From: Streptomyces sp. SirexAA-E
GTDB taxonomy: Bacteria > Actinomycetota > Actinomycetes > Streptomycetales > Streptomycetaceae
Assembly: GCF_000177195.2 (NCBI RefSeq)
Contig: NC_015953.1
Coordinates: forward strand, 3,534,001 to 3,598,000
Direction of reading: 5' to 3'
Length of the DNA: 64,000 nt
This document shows, piece by piece, positions 53,737 through 62,457 of the stretch (the first letter of the stretch is position 1; every line of letters begins with the position of its first letter). Below the pieces are notes generated by a model. It was given only the letters and a program-made list of their open reading frames with translations, was not told the DNA's origin and searched no databases. Both the position numbers and the translations under genes were made by a program.

Positions 53737-54386
53737 AGGGCGTACCCCACGCCCTGCACGGTGCGGATGAGCGCCGGCTCCCCCAGCTTGGCGCGCAGCT
53801 TGCTCATGCAGACGCGGACGGCGCCGGTGAAGGGGTCGGCGTTGGCGTCCCAGGCGCGCTCCAGCAGTTCCTCCGCGCTGACGGCGGCGCCGTCGGCCTC
53901 CAGCAGCAGTTGCAGCACCGTGAACTCCTTCGGTGACAGGTCCAGGTCGCGCCCGTCCCGGGTGGCGGCCCGGCGCACACTGTCCAGCCGGATGCCGTGC
54001 CGCTCCAGCTGGGGCGGCACGGGTCGGGCGCTGCGGCGGCGCAGCGCCCGCACCCGGGAGACCAGCTCGGGGAACTCGAAGGGTTTGGTCACGTAGTCGT
54101 CGGCGCCCAGATCGAGCCCCTCCACCCGGTCCTCCATGGTCCCGGACGCGGTCAGCATCAGGATCTTGGTCCGGGATCCGGTGGCCACCAGCCGCCGTGC
54201 CACGTCGTCCCCGTGGACCCGGGGAAGATCGCGGTCCAGGACGACCACGTCGTAGTCGTGGAGCCCCAGGTAGGCGAGTGCCGCGTCCCCGCTGTAGACG
54301 GTGTCGACGGCGAAGCCCGCCCGCCGCAGTCCGGTGGCGACGAGCTCCGCCAGGATCTCCTCGTCCTCGGCGACCAGTACCCGCAT
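53733..54386 (-). CDS. OmpR-family response regulator
   Basis: A 217-residue regulator: VLVAEDEEILAELVATGLRRAGF, phospho-Asp in DYDVVVLDRDLPRVHGDDV, LTASG, TKPFEFPELVSRVRAL; winged HTH DLDLSPKEFTVLQLLLEADGAAVSAEELLERAW and [31 protein letters not shown] at 54386 is chosen over the longer open frame. First gene of the pair with the kinase; divergent from metG. Confidence 0.95.
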   Translation of the reverse strand: MRVLVAEDEEILAELVATGLRRAGFAVDTVYSGDAALAYLGLHDYDVVVLDRDLPRVHGDDVARRLVATGSRTKILMLTASGTMEDRVEGLDLGADDYVTKPFEFPELVSRVRALRRRSARPVPPQLERHGIRLDSVRRAATRDGRDLDLSPKEFTVLQLLLEADGAAVSAEELLERAWDANADPFTGAVRVCMSKLRAKLGEPALIRTVQGVGYAL

Positions 54387-54520
54387 GGTGTTGTCCCCTG
54401 CCTCGTGCACGCGTGCCCACTCCTCCCAGGATGCGTCTTTGGTACGGGAAAGGATGTTTCGCAAAGCTCTCCGCGTCCGGAGCCGCGGTTATCGAGGTGA
54501 GTGGATCTCCCACGGACCGT

Positions 54521-54526
54521 TAGGAT
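54521..54526 (+). promoter_or_regulatory. Probable -10 box (TAGGAT) of a leaderless metG transcript
   Basis: TAGGAT ends 7 bp before the metG ATG and no ribosome-binding site is present. Confidence 0.55.
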
Positions 54527-54533
54527 TTCGACC

Positions 54534-56138
54534 ATGGCGGCCACTGGATCCGAGAAGCAGGGGGCGAAGGCGTACTACGTCTCGACCCCCATCTACTACG
54601 TCAACGACGCTCCTCACCTGGGCCACGCCTACACGACCGTCGCAGGCGACGTGCTCACCCGCTGGCACCGCCAGCGCGGCGAGAAGGTGTGGTACCTCAC
54701 CGGCACGGACGAGCACGGTCAGAAGATCATGCGCACGGCCGAGGCGAACGACGTCACGCCCCAGGCCTGGTGCGACAAGCTCGTCGAGGAGGCGTGGAAG
54801 CCCCTCTGGGAGCACCTGAACATCGCGAACGACGACTTCATCCGGACGACGGAGAAGCGGCACACCGACCGTGTGCAGGAGTTCGTGCAGGACCTGTACG
54901 ACAAGGACCAGATCTACAAGGGCGGGTACGAAGGCCCGTACTGCGTGGGCTGCGAGGAGTACAAGCTCCCCGGCGACCTCATCGAGGCCGAGGACGGCAC
55001 CAAGCTGTGCCCGATCCACAAGAAGCCGGTGGAGATCCTCAAGGAGGAGAACTACTTCTTCAAGCTGAGCGAGTACGGCCCGAAGCTCCTGGAGTTCTAC
55101 GAGGCCAACCCGGGCTTCATCCAGCCCGAGTCGGCGCGCAACGAGATCGTGAACTTCGTCAAGCAGGGCCTGCAGGACCTGTCGATCTCGCGTTCCACGT
55201 TCGACTGGGGTGTCCCGGTGCCGTGGGACCCCAAGCACGTCATCTACGTGTGGATCGACGCGCTGCTCAACTACGCGACGGCGGTCGGCTACGGCGCCAA
55301 CCAGGAGAAGTTCGACTCCACCTTCCCCGCCGACGTGCACCTGATCGGCAAGGACATCCTGCGCTTCCACTCGGTCATCTGGCCGGCGATGCTGATGGCG
55401 CAGGGACTCCCGCTGCCCGGCAAGGTCGTCGCCAACGGCTGGCTGATGGTCGGCGGCGAGAAGATGTCGAAGTCGAACCTGACCGGCATCAAGCCGCAGG
55501 ACCTGACCTCGCACTTCGGTGTGGACGCCTACCGCTGGTACTTCCTGCGGGCCATCGCCTACGGCAGCGACGGCTCGTTCTCCTGGGAGGACTTCAGCGC
55601 CCGGTACACCTCCGAGCTCGCCAACGACTACGGCAACCTGGCCTCCCGCCTCGCGGCCATGGTCGGCAAGTACTTCGGCGGCGCGCTGCCGGAGGCCACG
55701 GCCGCCGGTGAGGCGGAGCAGGCGGTCCGGGAAGGTCTCGCGCGGGCCGTCGCCACGGCCGACGAGAAGATCGGCGAGGAGCTGGACTTCCAGGGCGGCA
55801 TCCTGGCGATCTTCGACTTCGTGAAGCAGGTCAACGGCTACATCACGGAGCAGGAGCCCTGGAAGGTCGCCAAGGACGAGTCGTCCGAGGGCCAGGCCCG
55901 GCTCGCGACGATCCTGTACACGGCGGCCGAGGCGCTGCGCGGGGTCGCGGTCCTGCTCAACGCCGTGATGCCGGAGACCTCGCAGAAGCTGTGGGAGTCC
56001 CTCGGCGCGGAGGCGTCCCTCGGCGCCCTGGCCGATCAGCCGGTGCAGGACGCGGGCACCTGGGGCCGGCTGCCCGCCGGTGCGACGGTGACCAAGGGAG
56101 CGGTGCTCTTCCCGCGCCTGGAGGAGAAGCCGGCGTAA
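54534..56138 (+). CDS. metG: Methionyl-tRNA synthetase
   Basis: A 534-residue class Ia synthetase. HIGH-type motif PHLGHAYTTVAGDVL near residue 27, a zinc-knuckle region CVGCEEYKLPGDL...KLCPIHKKP (three Cys and a His), DWGVPVP, and KMSKSNLTGIKP near 309. The anticodon-binding helical domain follows. No C-terminal EMAP/tRNA-binding domain, as usual in actinobacteria. Confidence 0.97.
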   Translation: MAATGSEKQGAKAYYVSTPIYYVNDAPHLGHAYTTVAGDVLTRWHRQRGEKVWYLTGTDEHGQKIMRTAEANDVTPQAWCDKLVEEAWKPLWEHLNIANDDFIRTTEKRHTDRVQEFVQDLYDKDQIYKGGYEGPYCVGCEEYKLPGDLIEAEDGTKLCPIHKKPVEILKEENYFFKLSEYGPKLLEFYEANPGFIQPESARNEIVNFVKQGLQDLSISRSTFDWGVPVPWDPKHVIYVWIDALLNYATAVGYGANQEKFDSTFPADVHLIGKDILRFHSVIWPAMLMAQGLPLPGKVVANGWLMVGGEKMSKSNLTGIKPQDLTSHFGVDAYRWYFLRAIAYGSDGSFSWEDFSARYTSELANDYGNLASRLAAMVGKYFGGALPEATAAGEAEQAVREGLARAVATADEKIGEELDFQGGILAIFDFVKQVNGYITEQEPWKVAKDESSEGQARLATILYTAAEALRGVAVLLNAVMPETSQKLWESLGAEASLGALADQPVQDAGTWGRLPAGATVTKGAVLFPRLEEKPA

Positions 56139-56155
56139 CCGCCGCCACGCACGAC

Positions 56156-56189
56156 GAGGGCCCGGGACCGGTATCGGTCCCGGGCCCTC
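56156..56189. terminator. Perfect bidirectional terminator after metG
   Basis: GAGGGCCCGGGACCG-gtat-CGGTCCCGGGCCCTC, 15-bp stem between convergent metG and L,D-transpeptidase genes. Confidence 0.88.
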
Positions 56190-56202
56190 GCGCGTGCGGG
56201 GA

Positions 56203-56973
56203 TCACCTGCGCAGGGACGTGGCGTCCCCCATCACGATCACCGGGTGTCGCGCCGGGTCCAGCGTGCGCAGGAGTTCCCTCATCCGGTCCTCGGGGAGCG
56301 AGACGCACCCCTGCGTGGGTCCGCCGTGGTCCACGTGGAGCCAGATGCCGCCGCCCCGCTCCGCTCCGAGCGGCCGGGTGCGGTCCAGCGGGCTGACCCC
56401 CGAGACCCGGTTGTAGTTGATGGCGACGACGTAGTCGAAGGAGCCGTCGAGCGGCTCCCCGAGGAACCCCTCGCCGCTCACGGCGAAGCGCGGTTCCTCG
56501 TCGTACGGGAGCAGCGCGCCCGGGTCCGGGAGGCGGCCGCCCGCGTCGGTGAGGCCGAACACTCCCACGGGTGACCGGAGGTCGTCCGCGAGATGGTGCT
56601 CGGTCCAGCCCTTCATGCCGTTGTGGGCGGCCCATGGGCCGGCCGTGGGTCTCCATCCGGTGGCGGGGTCGTCGCGGGTGTAGAGCACGACCACCGAGCG
56701 GTTGGAGTCGACGCCGTCACCGGTCACCACGACAGCCTGACGGGCCTCGGCCGGGATCTGCGCCCGGGTCTGCGGCCCCAGCGCCGGGATCTCCGCGGGT
56801 GGTGGGGCGGGCGCCGTCCGAGGGGAGGCGGAGGAGGACGTGGCGGGCCCGGCGGAGGACTCGGGCCCCGCCGCGCCACGCGGCGAGGAGTTCTCCGCGG
56901 CACCGGCGGAGCAGCCGGCGACCAGCAGCAACAGGGCGACGAACAGGACGTACGGACGGCGTAGGACGGACAC
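56203..56973 (-). CDS. L,D-transpeptidase-like lipoprotein (YkuD fold)
   Basis: A 256-residue lipoprotein. GTG at 56973 with GAGGAG upstream; the lipobox LVAGC lies in LFVALLLLVAGCSAG. A Ser/Pro-rich linker leads to a YkuD-type domain whose active site is HVDHGGPTQGCVSLPEDRM, catalytic Cys near residue 222. LYTRDDPATGW and GVFGLTDAGG fit YkuD/ErfK proteins. It would form 3-3 cross-links or modify peptidoglycan at the membrane face. A TTGCCGG-GC-CCGGCAA palindrome lies about 51 bp upstream. Confidence 0.87.
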   Translation of the reverse strand: MSVLRRPYVLFVALLLLVAGCSAGAAENSSPRGAAGPESSAGPATSSSASPRTAPAPPPAEIPALGPQTRAQIPAEARQAVVVTGDGVDSNRSVVVLYTRDDPATGWRPTAGPWAAHNGMKGWTEHHLADDLRSPVGVFGLTDAGGRLPDPGALLPYDEEPRFAVSGEGFLGEPLDGSFDYVVAINYNRVSGVSPLDRTRPLGAERGGGIWLHVDHGGPTQGCVSLPEDRMRELLRTLDPARHPVIVMGDATSLRR

Positions 56974-57023
56974 GGTGCGGGGCTCCTCGTGGGCGGGTGG
57001 ACGCGGTCTTCCGGTGGCAGTCT

Positions 57024-57039
57024 TTGCCGGGCCCGGCAA
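57024..57039. promoter_or_regulatory. TTGCCGG-GC-CCGGCAA palindrome
   Basis: Perfect palindrome 51 bp upstream of the L,D-transpeptidase start, in promoter position. The half-site is identical to the cluster at 29713-29752 upstream of the flotillin 2 block. Confidence 0.6.
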
Positions 57040-57122
57040 CGCCGAACCGGATCCGGGGCCATCCGGCTGTACCGCTCCGCGTACCCCCTTCCGAGGGGTT
57101 CCGCACCGCTTGCGGCCCGCAT

Positions 57123-57162
57123 GTGAAACAGTCCCCGGCCATCCGGCCGGGGACTGTTTCAC
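57123..57162 (-). terminator. aspS terminator, perfect 18-bp stem
   Basis: GTGAAACAGTCCCCGGCC and GGCCGGGGACTGTTTCAC around four bases, 28 bp past the aspS stop. The ends carry parS-like half-sites. Confidence 0.85.
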
Positions 57163-57170
57163 GTGGAACC
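57155..57170. other. parS-like centromere site
   Basis: TGTTTCACGTGGAACC matches the Streptomyces parS core GTTTCACGTGAAAC at 13 of 14 positions and the B. subtilis-type TGTTCCACGTGAAACA (other strand) at 15 of 16. Its left half lies in the aspS terminator. Predicted ParB-binding site. Confidence 0.65.
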
Positions 57171-57189
57171 GAAGCGGAACCGCCGACGC

Positions 57190-59007
57190 CTACTTCGCGC
57201 CGGTGTCCCGCGCGACCGAGTCCTTGGCCTCGGCCTTCTCCTTCACGCCCGCCACGGGCTTGCGGAGCTGGATGTTCAGCTCGCGCAGCCGGGTCTCGTC
57301 GAGGACCGTGGGCGCGCCCATCATGAGGTCCTGGGCGTTGCCGTTGAGCGGGAAGGCGATGGTCTCGCGGATGTTGGGCTCGTCGGCGAGCAGCATGACG
57401 ATGCGGTCGACACCGGGGGCGATCCCACCGTGCGGCGGGGCGCCGAGGCGGAAGGCGCGGAGCATGCCCGCGAACTCGTGCTCGACGGTCTCGCGGTCGT
57501 AGCCCGCGATCTCGAACGCCTTGATCATCAGCTCGGGCTCGTGGTTACGAATGGCGCCGGACGACAGCTCGATGCCGTTGCAGACGATGTCGTACTGCCA
57601 GGCGAGGATGTCCAGCGGGTCCTTCGTCTCCAGGTCCTCTAGGCCGCCCTGGGGCATCGAGAAGGGGTTGTGCGAGAAGTCGATCCGGCCGGTCTCCTCG
57701 TCCTTCTCGTACATCGGGAAGTCGACGACCCAGCAGAACCGGAAGACGCCCTCCTCGAAGTGGCCGGAGCGCTTGGCGGCCTCGACCCGGACGGCCGACA
57801 TGATCTTGGAGACCTCGTCGAACTCACCCGCGCCGAAGAAGACCGCGTGCCCGGGGACGAGGGAGAGGCGCTCGGTGAGCGTCTTGACGTCCGTCTCGGT
57901 GAGGAACTTCGCGATCGGTCCGGCCAGCGTGCCGTCCTCGCCGACGCGGACCCAGGCCAGGCCCTTGGCGCCGTGCTCGACGGCGTACTCGCCCAGCCCG
58001 TCGAAGAACTTGCGGGACTGGCCCGCGGTGTCCGGCACGGGCAGCGCGCGGACGTGCTTGCCGGCGAACGCCTTGAACCCGGAGTCGGCGAAGACGTCCG
58101 AGATGTCGACGAGCTCCAGCTGCGCGCGCAGGTCCGGCTTGTCGTTGCCGTACTTCAGCATCGACTCGCGGAACGGGATGCGCGGGAACGGCGAGGTGAC
58201 GTGGCGGCCGTTGCCGAACTCCTCGAAGAGCTCGGTCATCAGCTTCTCGATCGGCTGGAAGACGTCCTCCTGCTCGACGAACGACATCTCGACGTCGAGC
58301 TGGTAGAACTCGCCCGGCGAGCGGTCGGCGCGGGCGTCCTCGTCGCGGAAGCAGGGCGCGATCTGGAAGTACCGGTCGAAGCCGGAGATCATCAGCAGCT
58401 GCTTGAACTGCTGCGGCGCCTGGGGGAGGGCGTAGAACTTGCCCGGGTTCAGCCGGGAGGGGACCACGAAGTCACGGGCGCCCTCGGGGGAGGTCGCGGT
58501 GAGGATCGGGGTCGCCATCTCGTTGAAGCCGAGGGCCACCATCTTGGAGCGGATGGAGGCGATCACGGCCGAGCGGAGCATGATGTTGCGGTGCATGCGC
58601 TCGCGGCGCAGGTCGAGGAAGCGGTACTCCAGGCGCCGCTCCTCGTTGACCCCGTCCTCGGCGTTGATCGTGAAGGGCAGCGGGCCGGCCTCGCCGAGCA
58701 CCTCGACCTCGGTGACCTCGATCTCGATCTCACCGGTGGGCAGCTCCGGGTTGACGTTGTCGGCGCCGCGTGCGGAGACCTTGCCGTCGATCCGTACGAC
58801 GGTCTCCTTGGTCAGCTTCGCCAGGGCCTCGTTGCCGGGGGTACCGGGGCGGGCGACGAGCTGCACCAGACCGTAGTGGTCGCGCAGATCGATGAAGAGG
58901 ATGCCGCCCAGGTCTCGGCGATTGTGCAGCCAGCCGCTCAGCCGGACGTCGGTGCCGACGTCAGAGGCGCGGAGCTCGCCGCAGGTGTGGGACCTGTACC
59001 GATGCAT
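57190..59007 (-). CDS. aspS: Aspartyl-tRNA synthetase
   Basis: A 605-residue class IIb synthetase. N-terminal anticodon-binding OB fold ([32 protein letters not shown]), motif 2 [27 protein letters not shown] insert region about 300-420, and motif 3 [31 protein letters not shown]. Length and insert fit the bacterial type. Confidence 0.97.
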   Translation of the reverse strand: MHRYRSHTCGELRASDVGTDVRLSGWLHNRRDLGGILFIDLRDHYGLVQLVARPGTPGNEALAKLTKETVVRIDGKVSARGADNVNPELPTGEIEIEVTEVEVLGEAGPLPFTINAEDGVNEERRLEYRFLDLRRERMHRNIMLRSAVIASIRSKMVALGFNEMATPILTATSPEGARDFVVPSRLNPGKFYALPQAPQQFKQLLMISGFDRYFQIAPCFRDEDARADRSPGEFYQLDVEMSFVEQEDVFQPIEKLMTELFEEFGNGRHVTSPFPRIPFRESMLKYGNDKPDLRAQLELVDISDVFADSGFKAFAGKHVRALPVPDTAGQSRKFFDGLGEYAVEHGAKGLAWVRVGEDGTLAGPIAKFLTETDVKTLTERLSLVPGHAVFFGAGEFDEVSKIMSAVRVEAAKRSGHFEEGVFRFCWVVDFPMYEKDEETGRIDFSHNPFSMPQGGLEDLETKDPLDILAWQYDIVCNGIELSSGAIRNHEPELMIKAFEIAGYDRETVEHEFAGMLRAFRLGAPPHGGIAPGVDRIVMLLADEPNIRETIAFPLNGNAQDLMMGAPTVLDETRLRELNIQLRKPVAGVKEKAEAKDSVARDTGAK

Positions 59008-59191
59008 CGTCGTTCATCCAGTCTTCGCGGTCGGTGTGGATTGACACCCCAGGCTACCGCCCGTACGCGCACCACTTCATTGTCATTGTCGGCGCGGGCC
59101 CTTCCCCGGCCCTCCGGCTCGGGCCCACCGCCCCTGTCCAGGGCGCGTTCGGGCGGCCGTTCCTCGGTGGCGCCCGCAGAGCAGACCTCCA

Positions 59192-59197
59192 TAAAGT
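59192..59197 (+). promoter_or_regulatory. Probable -10 box (TAAAGT) for a leaderless gene
   Basis: TAAAGT ends 6 bp before the ATG at 59204; the six bases between cannot hold a properly spaced ribosome-binding site. Confidence 0.5.
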
Positions 59198-59203
59198 GGG
59201 GCA

Positions 59204-61321
59204 ATGCGCACCGAGGACATCCTGGCCGCGACCGGGACCGGTCTGTGGAGCTGGGACAGCGCGGTGGAGACGATCTCACTCGACGCGGAGGCGGCCCGGC
59301 TGATGGGCATGCCCGCGGAGCCCGTCACCTGCCACGCCGACGAGGTGCGCCACCGCTTCCACCCGGGGGACGTCGACGAGCTCAACGGCATCGTCAACTT
59401 CGCGGTCACCAAGGGCACCATGGCCGAGACGCGGCTGCGGGTCGTGGACGCGCAGGGCACGGTCCTGCGTACGGTGCGCAGCCGGTCCAGGCCGGTCACC
59501 GTGGACGAGCCGGGGCCGCACCGGTTCGTCCTGCGGGGGACGATCCAGGAGGTGACGGAACCGGCCCCGTCGGCGGACGGCTCGGTCTCCGGGGACTGGC
59601 GGAGGTCCCGTGAGGCGTTCCTGCTGGACGCGGGGCGCGCGCTGGCCGAGGCGGGCTCCACCGCGCAGGTCCTGCGGGTCGCCGGCTCGCTCTCCATGCC
59701 CGGCTTCTCACTGGACGGCCTCGCCGTCTTCGGGGTCTCCGGCGACCATCTGACGGTCGTCGGCCACTACGGGCAGGAGCCCGGCGACGAGAAGCGGTTC
59801 ACGGACATGCCGCTGGAGACCGACTACCCGGCGGCCGAGGTGGTGCGGACCGGCCAGGCGATCTATCTGTCGTCGCCCGAGGAGTACCGTCGCCGCTTCC
59901 CCACCACCTGGCCGCTGGCCCGCGACTTCGGGCGCCGGTCCTGGGCGTTCCTGCCCCTCATCTCCGGGGGGCACACCACGGGGGCCTGGATGGCCGGCTT
60001 CCAGCACCACGTGGTCTTCTCGCCGGACGAGCGCTCCGTGCTGGCGACCGTGGCCAGGATGCTCGCCCAGGCCCTGAACCGGGCCGGAACGGCCGAGACC
60101 GAGCGCGAGCTGTCGATCGGGCTCCAGAAGACGATGATGCCGTCCCTGGGCCCCGGCGTGCCGGGCCTGACGGTGGCGGCCCGCTACGTCCCCACCGGGG
60201 GCGGACTCCAGGTCGGGGGCGACTGGTACGACGTGATCCCGCTCCCCAACGGCCGTATCGCCCTGGTCATCGGCGACGTCCAGGGCCACGACGTGCGGGC
60301 GGCGGGGCTGATGGGGCAGCTGCGGATCGCGCTGCGCGCCTACGCCTCCGAGGGCCACCGGCCGGACGCCGTGCTCTCCCGGGCCTCCCGCTTCCTGTCC
60401 GGCCTCACCGACGCGTACGAGCCCGCCGACGGGGAGGACGCGGTCGCCGCAGCCCGTTTCGCCACCTGCCTGTACGCGGAGGCCGACCCGGCCAGCGGCA
60501 CCCTCGACATCGCCCGCGCCGGGCACCCGGACCCGGTGGTGGTCAGCGTCGACGGCACCGCGGTGATCCGGCAGACCGCGGGAGGGCTGCCCCTGGGCGT
60601 CGAGACGGACGCCGACTACCCGACGACCCGGGTCGTCCTGGGGGCCGGCGAGACCATCATGCTGTGCACGGACGGGCTCATCGAGACCGGCGGCCACGAC
60701 ATGGCCACCGGCTGGACCCGGCTCCGGCCTGTCCTGGAACACCCCGTGGACGACCTGGAGGAGCTGGCCGACGCCCTGGTCCAGGCCGTCCACGGCCCCG
60801 AGTCGCACTCCACGACCGGCCCGCTGGTGGACCGCCGGGAGGACGACATCGCGGTGCTGGTGCTGCGCCGCGACGCCGGCCGCACCCGCAGGACCCCGCA
60901 CCGCCGCTCGGCCATGACCATCGCCCAGGCCGAGCCCGAGCGGATCGCCACCGCCCGCCAGCAGCTGCGCGAGCTGCTGCACGACTGGGCGGACGGTGAA
61001 CAGGTGGACTCGGCGGAGCTGATGGTCTCCGAGATGGCCACGAACGTGCTGGTCCACACGGACGGCGACGCCCTCCTGGTCGCCGAGGTCAACGGCGAGC
61101 GCGGTGAGCGCCGGCTGCGCGTCGAGGTGGCCGACTCCAGCGACGAGCTGCCGCACAAGCGCAGGCCCGGCGAGATGGCGTCCAGCGGCCGGGGGCTGAT
61201 GCTGATGGAGATGCTCGCCGACACCTGGGGGGTGGACCCGCGCGGGGAGGGGAAGTGCATCTGGTTCGAGCTCTACGAGGCCCGGGACCCGGCGGAGCTC
61301 GGGGTCACCGGCCCCTCATGA
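59204..61321 (+). CDS. PAS-GAF-SpoIIE phosphatase with C-terminal HATPase kinase domain
   Basis: A 705-residue signalling protein. PAS about 5-110 (GLWSWDSAVETISLDAEAARLMG), GAF about 130-295 (SWAFLPLISGGHTTGAWMAGF), SpoIIE/PP2C about 320-560 (GGDWYDVIPLPNGRIALVIGDVQGHDVRAAGLM, TDGLIETGG, DDIAVLVLRR), and a RsbW-like HATPase about 580-690 (LMVSEMATNVLVHTDGDALLV, SSGRGLMLMEMLADTWG). It holds both phosphatase and anti-sigma kinase modules of a partner-switching system. The 3' end overlaps the next convergent gene by 6 bp. Confidence 0.94.
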   Translation: MRTEDILAATGTGLWSWDSAVETISLDAEAARLMGMPAEPVTCHADEVRHRFHPGDVDELNGIVNFAVTKGTMAETRLRVVDAQGTVLRTVRSRSRPVTVDEPGPHRFVLRGTIQEVTEPAPSADGSVSGDWRRSREAFLLDAGRALAEAGSTAQVLRVAGSLSMPGFSLDGLAVFGVSGDHLTVVGHYGQEPGDEKRFTDMPLETDYPAAEVVRTGQAIYLSSPEEYRRRFPTTWPLARDFGRRSWAFLPLISGGHTTGAWMAGFQHHVVFSPDERSVLATVARMLAQALNRAGTAETERELSIGLQKTMMPSLGPGVPGLTVAARYVPTGGGLQVGGDWYDVIPLPNGRIALVIGDVQGHDVRAAGLMGQLRIALRAYASEGHRPDAVLSRASRFLSGLTDAYEPADGEDAVAAARFATCLYAEADPASGTLDIARAGHPDPVVVSVDGTAVIRQTAGGLPLGVETDADYPTTRVVLGAGETIMLCTDGLIETGGHDMATGWTRLRPVLEHPVDDLEELADALVQAVHGPESHSTTGPLVDRREDDIAVLVLRRDAGRTRRTPHRRSAMTIAQAEPERIATARQQLRELLHDWADGEQVDSAELMVSEMATNVLVHTDGDALLVAEVNGERGERRLRVEVADSSDELPHKRRPGEMASSGRGLMLMEMLADTWGVDPRGEGKCIWFELYEARDPAELGVTGPS

Positions 61322-62371
61322 GCCTCCCGGGAGGCTCCTTCCGTCGCGCAGCTCCCCGATCACCCCGAACACCGCCGCGCAGAACGGCACCGCGAGCAGC
61401 ATGCCCAGCAGGCCCGCCACGCTCGCCCCCGCGGTCAGTGCGACCAGGATCGCGGCCGGGTGCATCTGGACCGTACGGCTCTGGATGACCGGCTGGAGCA
61501 CATGGCCTTCCAGCAGCTGGACCACGAGCACCACCCCCAGCGCCCAGAGCGCGATCACGAACCCCCGGTCGGCCAGCGCGACCAGCACGGAGACGGTCCC
61601 GGAGACGAAGGCCCCCAGGTACGGGATGTACGCGCCGACGAAGACCAGCGCCCCCAGCCCCACCGCGCCGGGCACCCGCAGGATCAGCAGGCCGACGGTG
61701 ATGCACACGGCGTCGATCAGGGCGATGAGCGTGGTCCCGCGCATGAAGCCCTGGACGGCCTCGAAGGCCCTGCGCCCCATGGCCTCCACGAGGTCGCCGG
61801 TGCCGCGCGGGGCCACGACGTGCGCGAGGTGTGCGGCGCGGTCGGAGTCACGCAGGAAGAAGAAGGTCAGCAGCAGCGCCAGGACGGCGGTGGCCCCCAG
61901 GGTGGTGAGGAGGCTGATGCCGGTCAGCAGCCCGCCCGCGGCGCTCGCACCGAACTTGTCGACCAGGCCCTTGGTGTTGTCGGCGAGATCGTCCGGATTC
62001 GCGACCCCGTCGATGTGGAAGTGGTCGATGACCCACTGCGCCGCCTGCTTCAGCGACGAGACGATCTGGTCACCGCTGTCGATGAGCGCGGTGACGACGA
62101 TGTAGCCGGCACCGCCGACCACCGCGACGAGCGCGGCGCAGGTGAGCCCGGCGGCCAGCGACCTGTTGACCTTGCGGCCGGTCAGCCAGCGGTGCACCGG
62201 GCCGAGCAGGGCCGTGCCGAGGAGGGCCAGCAGCACGGGGGTGACGGCGGTCTTGAGGGCGACGCACAGCCAGACGGCCACCGCGGCGACTCCGGCGACC
62301 AGCAGCAGCACGCCGCACCAGGCGGCCGTCCGCCGCGCGCTCTCGGGCAGGAGGGGCTTCCGGGGAGGCAT
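61316..62371 (-). CDS. AI-2E family transporter (UPF0118)
   Basis: A 351-residue permease with about eight membrane segments. The family pattern is clear: AVTPVLLALLGTALLGPVHRWLTGRKVNRSLAAGL, TFFFLRDSDRAAHL, and the C-terminal VPGAVGLGALVFVGAYIPYLGAFVSGTVSVLVAL, HVLQPVIQSRTVQMHPAAILVALTAGASVAGLLGMLLAVPF. Named after AI-2 export, but substrate is uncertain in actinobacteria; some relatives exchange Na+/H+. Confidence 0.93.
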   Translation of the reverse strand: MPPRKPLLPESARRTAAWCGVLLLVAGVAAVAVWLCVALKTAVTPVLLALLGTALLGPVHRWLTGRKVNRSLAAGLTCAALVAVVGGAGYIVVTALIDSGDQIVSSLKQAAQWVIDHFHIDGVANPDDLADNTKGLVDKFGASAAGGLLTGISLLTTLGATAVLALLLTFFFLRDSDRAAHLAHVVAPRGTGDLVEAMGRRAFEAVQGFMRGTTLIALIDAVCITVGLLILRVPGAVGLGALVFVGAYIPYLGAFVSGTVSVLVALADRGFVIALWALGVVLVVQLLEGHVLQPVIQSRTVQMHPAAILVALTAGASVAGLLGMLLAVPFCAAVFGVIGELRDGRSLPGGS

Positions 62372-62414
62372 CCACCCACCTGATCACGCCGTGCGGGCCG
62401 TTCCCCGGCCCACA

Positions 62415-62447
62415 GGCGTACAGGTGACATGCCGTCACCCGTACGCC
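62415..62447 (-). terminator. Hairpin after the pirin gene
   Basis: CGTACAGGTGAC and GTCACCCGTACG pair at 11 of 12 positions around ATGCC, plus two outer G-C pairs. It lies 10 bp past the pirin stop. Confidence 0.6.
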
Positions 62448-62457
62448 GGACGCCCCG

